From positions 1-64,000 of the forward strand of contig PGXO01000010.1 of NCBI GenBank assembly GCA_002839185.1: a stretch of DNA of 64,000 nt, in the 5' to 3' direction. The notes beneath the pieces are model-generated. The model was not told the DNA's origin. It searched no databases and saw only the letters and a list, made by a program, of their open reading frames with translations. A program made the position numbers and the translations under genes. This document shows positions 17,278-23,553 of the stretch, piece by piece (positions within the stretch are counted from its first letter, which is position 1; the number at the start of each line of letters is the position of its first letter). The DNA is from Synergistetes bacterium HGW-Synergistetes-1. GTDB lineage: Bacteria > Synergistota > Synergistia > Synergistales > Synergistaceae.

Positions 17278-17968
17278 CTGCCAACACCCTTTACGGAAAT
17301 ATCTGGATTTTTTAAAGTTCCGCTTCTGAGAGAGTTCTTGTTAAAAACCGATATGTCAGAGAATATATATTGAAGCTTTGACTGCTTTTCAGGTCTATAT
17401 GACATTTTTCAGACATCATTTAAAAAGGCCTAATAGTTTAATGATATTTGTCTAAATAACTTAATTTTCAAATAAAAGTATACAGTAATGATTCGCAAAA
17501 CGCAATTATTTTAAGGTGTGCAGGGGGATCTGCAGCGCCTGCGCTGCAAAGAATTTGCGGCTTTTCGAGCCGCGGGGAATCATGGCGTACACGCCATAAT
17601 GAATGAAACTCAAATTAATCAATGATATAGCCCCTCCTTGTCGCTCCCCGACGATGCTAAACGGGAGTCCGGCGGCTTTGGGTTTAGGGGTTGTAAATCC
17701 AGTAATAGTCAAGACCCAGAGACACTGGACCTCCGATCTCAAAGCGCATTCGAAATGGTTCGAGCACTGAGGTCAATTTAAAAAGTTTTCCTAACGGAAA
17801 ACAGTGCTCTCCCGATAAAGGCACTTGGGGACGATGATAAAGGACTAAGGTCTCAGGTTGTAACAACTGCTTGCCGATAGCTTGCCAATGTTTGCTAACA
17901 GCTTGACTGTCTTTACGACTGCTTCACGGCGATCAAATCCCCACTTCGCGCGGCCGGGATAAATACAA
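17278..17968. repeat. Intergenic stretch with repeat modules, including a 78-79 bp double-hairpin unit
   Basis: 17278-17505 is AT-rich upstream DNA of the large sensor gene with no gene. From 17520 on, modules appear: GCAGCGCCTGCGCTGC (17532-17547), CGGCTTTTCGAGCCG (17558-17572), ATGGCGTACACGCCAT (17581-17596), and at about 17732-17809 one copy of the double-hairpin unit that forms the array at 22853-23089. The left flank CCAGTAATAG and right flank CTCCCGATAA are shared with the other copies. Confidence 0.7.
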
Positions 17969-18733
17969 TTATGATTTATAGCTGTCCGGTTTTTCTAAAG
18001 GTTTTGTCGGATACGGTGCAAATTCGATATGAAGGATCGGCGTTTCATCCATACTGATTTCAGCCTCATTTAGAATCAGGTCAAGCACATGACCGCCTTT
18101 TTGGCAGTCGTCTGAAAGAAAGTGCAAATGATAGCCTGCAGCATTTGTATTACCCATGTATGCTGGCATCCAAAACCCCACCAGCCTTCCGGATATTTCG
18201 TGGTATTCAAATACACTCTGTTCCTTCAGCGCATCGGAAAGGAGCGGGAATGGCGGCTGATATGGGCCGACACTGCGTACTTTTATTGATTGAAATTTCC
18301 CTTTAATGACGATGGCGTACGGCAAATCATTCCGTTTCCGTAGTCCATCAAGCTTTGTTCTCAATAGATCAAAGTCCATACCGTCGGTCCCGATTTTTTT
18401 AGTTATATCTGCCTCAAAAGACGTTACTGCGTAAAACGGGCTTTGTACATTGTCGTTTTCGACAGTTACTTTTCCTGTCTTAGCTGCTTTATATACCACG
18501 CCGTCCAGTATGATCATCTCTCCGTCAAGTCCGGTAAATGTCCCCAAACCGACATTCCCCTGCGATTTTATCTTTTCAACAGAAGCCACGCTCTCATAAT
18601 TCCCCGCTAAAAGTGCCTCTATTGTCGACCCCTGATAAAGAGTCTCCCTGTTCGGCTGTGGATCTGCAAATGCAGAAAATGGAAATGTGATAAAGAAGAG
18701 AAAAAAGGATGATATCAATACAGTTTTCTTCAT
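17969..18733 (-). CDS. Alpha-acetolactate decarboxylase, exported form
   Basis: A 254-aa protein with a signal peptide (MKKTVLISSFFLFF... cut after AFA) followed by the acetolactate decarboxylase domain. It shows EALLAGNYES, GTFTGLDGEMIILDG, FWMPAYMGNTNAAGYHLHFL and the metal-binding H-x-H...H cluster (YHLHFL, KGGHVLD). The family converts acetolactate to acetoin and CO2. Export to the periplasm is unusual and separates it from cytoplasmic acetolactate synthase. The ribosome-binding site AAGGGAG lies 11 nt upstream. It follows the NlpC/P60 gene by 61 bp on the same strand. Confidence 0.88.
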   Translation of the reverse strand: MKKTVLISSFFLFFITFPFSAFADPQPNRETLYQGSTIEALLAGNYESVASVEKIKSQGNVGLGTFTGLDGEMIILDGVVYKAAKTGKVTVENDNVQSPFYAVTSFEADITKKIGTDGMDFDLLRTKLDGLRKRNDLPYAIVIKGKFQSIKVRSVGPYQPPFPLLSDALKEQSVFEYHEISGRLVGFWMPAYMGNTNAAGYHLHFLSDDCQKGGHVLDLILNEAEISMDETPILHIEFAPYPTKPLEKPDSYKS

Positions 18734-18794
18734 AAATTTTTAACTCCCTTTCTGAGGTGAATACTTTGGACGTAAATATTATACGTTTAGAACT

Positions 18795-20210
18795 TTATCT
18801 GAAAGAAATTGAATTCGTAAAAGCGTTTATATGCTCAAGGCCAGCCCATGTCTTAAGTGACAGATCGCTTACAATTATTTTCATGATACGCTGTTTTTCC
18901 TTTCTGCCGTCAGAATAATGAATTGTATGGCTGCCGAGGGAATGGATAGCATAGTGTACTCCGTTGTTCCGGCCAAGATATATCATAACGTGTCCCTTCA
19001 TAAAGAGAACATCTCCGGCGGATACTGCCTCAGAAATCAAGGCATCACGCTGAGAGTAACTCAGCCCTTCGAACGAAGTGCTTACACCTGCCGTTTTAGC
19101 CTGCTGACCTGAGTTACGGGGAAGAAATATTCCAAACACCCTATAAACATCATTGACTAACCCTGAACAATCCTCGCTTTCCATGAGACCTCCCCAGCCG
19201 TAGCAAGCGCCGTAAAACTTAAAACTTTGTCTGATCAGATTGGCTCGTGTGTACGGGAGAAAGCCTTCGTTGACATTATCGTTATTAACAAAAATAAACT
19301 GTTTCTCTTCAAAAAATGTTCCGTCTGCCCTGCGGCGCGGTATGAGCACGATAAATGCATTGGAGTACTTTGCCTTTATAAGCATTCGGCTGCCCATCTG
19401 ATAAAGGACATCTTCTCCCTCTGAATGAACAAATAAGTTGCGTGCAGTAACGACAAGAAATTTCTGCGGAAGCACATAATCAAGCCATTTTGTCCTGTCA
19501 GTAACTGCTGTGTCCTCCGCCTTTATCCAGCCTCTGTAGTTGTACATCTGAACATAAAAGAATTTTCCGGATCCACTGGCATAAAGGATAATCAAAGGTT
19601 CACCCGGGTCTACTGCAGTCTCCTGCAGGTTATCGAAAAAAACATCGTCTGCTGTATCAAAAAGCCCTTCTGACATTGGAAGAGTACGAAGATCAGTGCG
19701 CCTGACAGTAATGCCGTAACGAATGGGAATAAAACCACTCAGGACTCTTAAATTCAGTTCTTTTTTCAGAAGTGCTCTCTCTTCATCGCTAAAAAGTATT
19801 CCGCCACGATAAAGTTTGCTGTTAAGAACACTTACATCAGAAACTTTCTGTCTGAGAACTTCCCCGTCATTTGTATCAGGTAAGATCTGCAGATCCTGAA
19901 TTGACGGTGATTTTCCGGCGATCTCCAAATTAAACGCCCTTATCTGCTCACCGGTCAAAATAACCTTGTCCGAATCCTTGGCGACGGAAATCCAGAATTC
20001 AGGGTCTGTCAGCTTTGCATCCTTGGTTATACCTGCGCCTGAGGCCGCTGAATTACCAAAAGAAAATAATAAGACCATCAGTGATAAGCAGCACAATGGC
20101 AACCGAAAACGTTTCTCTATCGTACTCAGCTCCTTCTGTTCACCAAAAAATATTGAATCATATTTCAAATCTGCTGCTGCAGCATATATAGTTACAGGAG
20201 AATGATACAA
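18795..20210 (-). CDS. Exported SH3 / NlpC-P60 cell-wall hydrolase
   Basis: Up to 471 aa. A hydrophobic signal segment (LPLCCLSLMVLLFSFGNSAAS) precedes SH3-type modules (FLVVTARNLFVHS, SGSGKFFYVQMYNYRGWIK) and a C-terminal NlpC/P60 domain with catalytic Cys in SEDCSGLVNDVYR and His in KGHVMIYLG and YAIHSLG. It should cleave gamma-D-Glu-diaminoacid bonds in murein peptides. The only upstream start in frame is the TTG at 20210; the signal segment begins about residue 33, so translation may start further in (AAGGAG at about 20120-20130 has no normal start codon behind it). The start is therefore uncertain. It is divergent from the gene at 20260. Confidence 0.82.
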   Translation of the reverse strand: MYHSPVTIYAAAADLKYDSIFFGEQKELSTIEKRFRLPLCCLSLMVLLFSFGNSAASGAGITKDAKLTDPEFWISVAKDSDKVILTGEQIRAFNLEIAGKSPSIQDLQILPDTNDGEVLRQKVSDVSVLNSKLYRGGILFSDEERALLKKELNLRVLSGFIPIRYGITVRRTDLRTLPMSEGLFDTADDVFFDNLQETAVDPGEPLIILYASGSGKFFYVQMYNYRGWIKAEDTAVTDRTKWLDYVLPQKFLVVTARNLFVHSEGEDVLYQMGSRMLIKAKYSNAFIVLIPRRRADGTFFEEKQFIFVNNDNVNEGFLPYTRANLIRQSFKFYGACYGWGGLMESEDCSGLVNDVYRVFGIFLPRNSGQQAKTAGVSTSFEGLSYSQRDALISEAVSAGDVLFMKGHVMIYLGRNNGVHYAIHSLGSHTIHYSDGRKEKQRIMKIIVSDLSLKTWAGLEHINAFTNSISFR

Positions 20211-20259
20211 TCTGTCTGGGTATGTACTGTCCTATTATAATGAGAGGGTGTGAAAAAAG

Positions 20260-20787
20260 ATGAAAAAATTTTTACTGCTGCTGATAATATTTTTGGCTGC
20301 CGCTTGCCAGGTTTTTGCAGCAGAGGATGAAAACACAAATACATCTGATTCTTTCAGGGCTTACTGTAAAACTGAAATGGCAAAAGTCCTTGATACTTAT
20401 AAAGGCGAGCAATACTCCGTCGTTTATAAGGAATCTGGCAAAAAACCTGAGCACTGGAAGAAGACTTCAGAAAGTGTGGACCCTGCTTACGATATAGAGA
20501 TCCAAAAATCAGCAGGACCTGGGGAAACGGAAACCGGAATACTTATTGTAAAACACTCAACTGCATTTTATGCCGATAATTATGACTCTGAAGAAGCGGC
20601 AAAGGAAGAAACAACGGTAGTAAATTCGGCTAAAAATGTATATAAATTTTTTATGTCATACGAAAACAAAGAGTGGGTTTTGACAAAAGTAATGAAATAT
20701 ACCCACTGGCAGAAGAAAAAATGGCACACAATGCCGCCAACAAGTGTTTTTGAGATACTTCAGAGCAGAAATGAAGTAAAACAGTAG
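20260..20787 (+). CDS. Exported protein of unknown function
   Basis: A 175-aa protein with a signal peptide MKKFLLLLIIFLAAACQVFA. LAAAC could be a weak lipobox, but VFA before AED also fits signal peptidase I. The mature part is charged and has WHT and TSVFEILQ near the end. I do not recognise a family. GAGGG lies about 11 nt upstream of the ATG. It is divergent from the NlpC/P60 gene, so the two may share a regulatory region. Repeat modules begin right after the stop. Confidence 0.7.
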   Translation: MKKFLLLLIIFLAAACQVFAAEDENTNTSDSFRAYCKTEMAKVLDTYKGEQYSVVYKESGKKPEHWKKTSESVDPAYDIEIQKSAGPGETETGILIVKHSTAFYADNYDSEEAAKEETTVVNSAKNVYKFFMSYENKEWVLTKVMKYTHWQKKKWHTMPPTSVFEILQSRNEVKQ

Positions 20788-20799
20788 AGAGCGGCCGGG

Positions 20800-21267
20800 G
20801 GTCCATTAAATGGTGAAACTGCGACAAATACGGTCGCGTGAAACAATGGTGAAGCGATAGTGAAACAGTTGTAGGGACGAGCAAACAATAGATTATGGCA
20901 AAACCCAGTAATAGACAAGGTTCAAAGCCACTGGTTCCCCGATCTCAAAGCGCATTCGAAATGGTTCGAGCACTGAGGATAATTTTTAATGTTTTCCTTA
21001 CGGAAAACGGTGCTCCCGATAAGAGCATACGGGAATGACGGGGAGAGGCCCGAGGTTGAGTTTATATAATTGCCGATGCTTGCCAATTGCTCGCCGCCGG
21101 AGATCTTCCCGGCTGCATTAAACAAATGCTTCCCAACCGCTTCCCGGCGATGAAATCGCCACTTCGCGCGGCATCTTCATGCCGCACTTCGCCACTGTCT
21201 CAGCATACGTCGAAGTGAAGGATTTTGAGTGTTGCTAAGTCAGCGCCGCAAGATGCCCCAAGTGCCG
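20800..21267. repeat. Mosaic of repeat modules
   Basis: In order: the TGCGACAAATACGGTCGCG module (20819-20837; also 22735-22746 region and inverted at 5110 and 27040), the AACCCAGTAATAGACAAG flank, one double-hairpin unit (about 20937-21015) containing GTTTTCCTTACGGAAAAC, the TTGCCAATTGCTCGCCGCCGG module (21080-21100), GGCGATGAAATCGCC and GCGGCATCTTCATGCCGC, and a half type I element (about 21193-21262). The same order recurs at 22690-23340. Confidence 0.75.
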
Positions 21268-21393
21268 TAATTGGGATTTAGAGCGAGTGATAACGACGCA
21301 ATGCGCAGCGGAGCCTCACGAAGGCGTATATCAATACGTCGAAGTGAGGCTTCGCAAGCTTTGCTAAGTTAGCGCCGCTCTAAATCCCAATTA
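21268..21393. repeat. 126-bp palindromic element, full copy (type I)
   Basis: TAATTGGGATTTAGAGCG at the left end and CGCTCTAAATCCCAATTA at the right end are perfect 18-bp inverted repeats. The dyad continues inward (TAACGACGCAATGC with GCTTTGCTAAGTTA; AGCCTCAC with GTGAGGCT; GTAT with ATAC), so nearly the whole unit pairs with itself. It lies 7 bp beyond the stop of the DUF4143 ATPase gene. Confidence 0.85.
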
Positions 21394-21400
21394 CCTGGGA

Positions 21401-22621
21401 TTAAAGATAATTGACCGGTATAACTTTATCCTCACCATGAAGGGTGATAAGACTGTCATACATGCAAACAACACCGCCTTGTCCCCGTTTTATCCCGGGG
21501 ATCTTATCGAGGATACGGAAGGCGGAAATATCTTTTTTACCCGGGTCGGCATGTTTTTTGATCTCAATCGGATGTAGCGTTTGGTTCTGCAGGATCAGCA
21601 GGTCGATCTCATTCATATCCTTGTCACGGTAAAAGAAGAGCGGGATATCTTTCCCTTTGTTCAAGTAACTTTTTATGACTTCTGCAATTACAAAAGTCTC
21701 GAAAAACGCTCCTGCCATTGCCCCGTTTTGCATTACTTCAGATGTGTTCCATTTTGTAAGATAAGCAGCAAGTCCCGTATCAAGAAAATATATCTTGGGT
21801 GTTTTAACGGCACGCTTAATAAGGTTGTTATGATAAGGCTGAAGCAGATAAACGACCTGCGATGTCTGCAATATTGATAACCAACGTTCTGCAGTTGGTC
21901 CACTTATATTCACATCACGGGCAACTGACGCAAGATTTAAGAGCTGACCTGTGCAGGCCGCCAACACTGTCATGAATTTCAAAAATTTGCTTTCATCGCC
22001 GACTTGCGTCAGATCACGCACGTCACGCTCTATATATGTTTTGACATAAGAACCATAGAAAACTGTCCAGTCAACATCCTTTTCGGCATACACCTGAGGC
22101 ATGCTCCCTTTAAAAATAGTATTCCATATTTCCTTATAGGATATTTCCTTTAGATCCTTTTTCCTGCCTTCATAGTATTCCTCTGTCGGGATAAAAGGGT
22201 CATCAAACACGACTCCATTAATTTCGCGAAGTGACAGCCCAAGCAGTTCGATGAAACCAAGTCTTCCCGCAAGCGACTCAGTGACATTCTTCATCATTAC
22301 AAATCGCTGGGAGCCCGACATATAGAATTGTCCTTTTTTATGTTCTGAATCAATTATCATCTTTATGTACGGAAAGAGGTTAGGGGCATATTGAATTTCA
22401 TCCACGAATACCGGCGGTGGGGTGTTCTTAAAAAAAGTCCCGGGTTCATCCCGCGCTGACTGAAGCATGATCGGATCATCAAGTGTCACATATCTGAAGT
22501 TCTCCGCGATCCTTTTCAAAAGGGTCGTTTTGCCAACCTGACGAGGCCCGGTAACAAGCACCGCACCAAACATTTTTGATATATTTTTAACTGTTTCCTC
22601 TGCGTGCCTATGAATATACAT
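21401..22621 (-). CDS. AAA ATPase with DUF4143 domain
   Basis: A 406-aa protein. The N-terminal AAA_14 domain has Walker A TGPRQVGKTTLL, Walker B-like PVFVDEIQY and sensor MSGSQRF. The C-terminal DUF4143 region contains FFYRDKDMNEIDLLI and HPIEIKK, a nuclease-like E-x-K arrangement typical of this family. The start at 22621 has AAGGAG with about 7 nt spacing. These solitary ATPases are common in accessory DNA and their role is unknown. The gene is bracketed by repeat elements on both sides. Confidence 0.88.
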   Translation of the reverse strand: MYIHRHAEETVKNISKMFGAVLVTGPRQVGKTTLLKRIAENFRYVTLDDPIMLQSARDEPGTFFKNTPPPVFVDEIQYAPNLFPYIKMIIDSEHKKGQFYMSGSQRFVMMKNVTESLAGRLGFIELLGLSLREINGVVFDDPFIPTEEYYEGRKKDLKEISYKEIWNTIFKGSMPQVYAEKDVDWTVFYGSYVKTYIERDVRDLTQVGDESKFLKFMTVLAACTGQLLNLASVARDVNISGPTAERWLSILQTSQVVYLLQPYHNNLIKRAVKTPKIYFLDTGLAAYLTKWNTSEVMQNGAMAGAFFETFVIAEVIKSYLNKGKDIPLFFYRDKDMNEIDLLILQNQTLHPIEIKKHADPGKKDISAFRILDKIPGIKRGQGGVVCMYDSLITLHGEDKVIPVNYL

Positions 22622-22689
22622 GCCGCGTCTCCTTTCGTCTAATATAATATTGCATATTATCATAGCCGATTTATTGCAGGAAATCAAGG

Positions 22690-22852
22690 GGAGGGGCGGC
22701 CAGGGGTCCCATTAGATGGTGTAACTGCGACAAATACGGTCGCGTGAAGCCGTGGTGAAGGGATAGTGAAACGGTTGTAGGGACGTGCAAGCATAGGCAA
22801 GTAAAAGGTTGGGGCAAAACCCAGTAATAGACAAGATTCAAAACCACTGGTT
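22690..22852. repeat. Repeat modules leading into the 79-bp array
   Basis: Copy of the 20800-20936 segment: TGCGACAAATACGGTCGCG (22726-22744), the TGAAACGGTTGTAGGGACG core and the left flank CCCAGTAATAGACAAG of the double-hairpin unit. No gene is seen. Confidence 0.7.
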
Positions 22853-23089
22853 TCCCGATCTCAAAGCGCATTCGAAATGGTTCGAGCACTGAGGTTAATT
22901 TAAAAAATTTTCCTGACGGAAAATAGTGCTCTCCCGATCTCAAAGCGCATTCGAAATGGTTCGAGCACTGAGGATAATTTTTAATGTTTTCCTTACGGAA
23001 AACGGTGCTCTCCCGATCTCATAGCGCATTCGAAATGTTTCGAGCACTATGGTTAATTTAAAAAGTTTTCCTGACGGAAAATAGTGCTC
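22853..23089. repeat. Three tandem copies of a 79-bp double-hairpin unit (type II)
   Basis: Units 22853-22931, 22932-23010 and 23011-23089 are each exactly 79 bp and start TCCCGATCTCA. Each has a small hairpin around TTCGAAATGGTTCGA and a second, TTTTCC...GGAAAA, enclosed by GAGCAC (unit positions 32-37) pairing with GTGCTC (74-79). The third unit differs at paired positions (CATAG with CTATG). The array is followed by TCCCGATAAG. Confidence 0.9.
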
Positions 23090-23348
23090 TCCCGATAAGG
23101 GTCGTCCTGGACGACGGAGAGAGACCCGAGGTTGAGTTTATATAATTGCTTGCCGATGCTTGCCAATTGCTCGCCGCCGGAGATCTTCCCGGCTGCATTA
23201 AACAACTGCTTCCCAACCGCTTCCCGGCGATGAAATCGCCACTTCGCGCGGCATCTTAATGCCGCACTTCGCCACTGTCTCAGCATACGTTGAAGTGAAG
23301 GAGCATTGCGTTTTGCTAAGTCAGCGCCGCGAGATGCCCCAATTGCCG
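23090..23348. repeat. Repeat modules between the array and the composite element
   Basis: Nearly the same as 21016-21267: TTGCCAATTGCTCGCCGCCGG, GGCGATGAAATCGCC, GCGGCATCTTAATGCCGC and a half type I element ending GCCCCAATTG. Duplication of a roughly 400-bp block (compare 20905-21262) seems likely. No gene is seen. Confidence 0.7.
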
Positions 23349-23553
23349 TAATTGGGGCAGATCGGAGATGATAGCGACGCAACATGCAGTGGTTCATCTC
23401 GAAACGCACTCGAAATATTTCGAATGCCATGGACTATCTAAATGTTTCCTTAACAGGAAACAGCATTCTCATGAAAGCGGAGGCGTATTGGGCATACGTT
23501 AACGCGCAGGACCGCAAATGTTGCTATGCTAGCGCTCCGATATGCCCCAATTA
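23349..23553. repeat. Composite: type I element with a 79-bp type II unit inserted
   Basis: The ends are TAATTGGGGCAGATCGGAG and CTCCGATATGCCCCAATTA. Outside 23397-23475 the sequence follows the reverse complement of the 11720-11845 element closely. The extra 79 bp (23397-23475) are a diverged type II unit; 205 minus 126 equals 79. The right end supplies the TAA stop of the EAL-domain gene (23551-23553). Confidence 0.85.

Noticed and set aside
22853-23089. CRISPR array
   Set aside because: Three contiguous 79-bp copies with no unique spacers; it is a tandem repeat.
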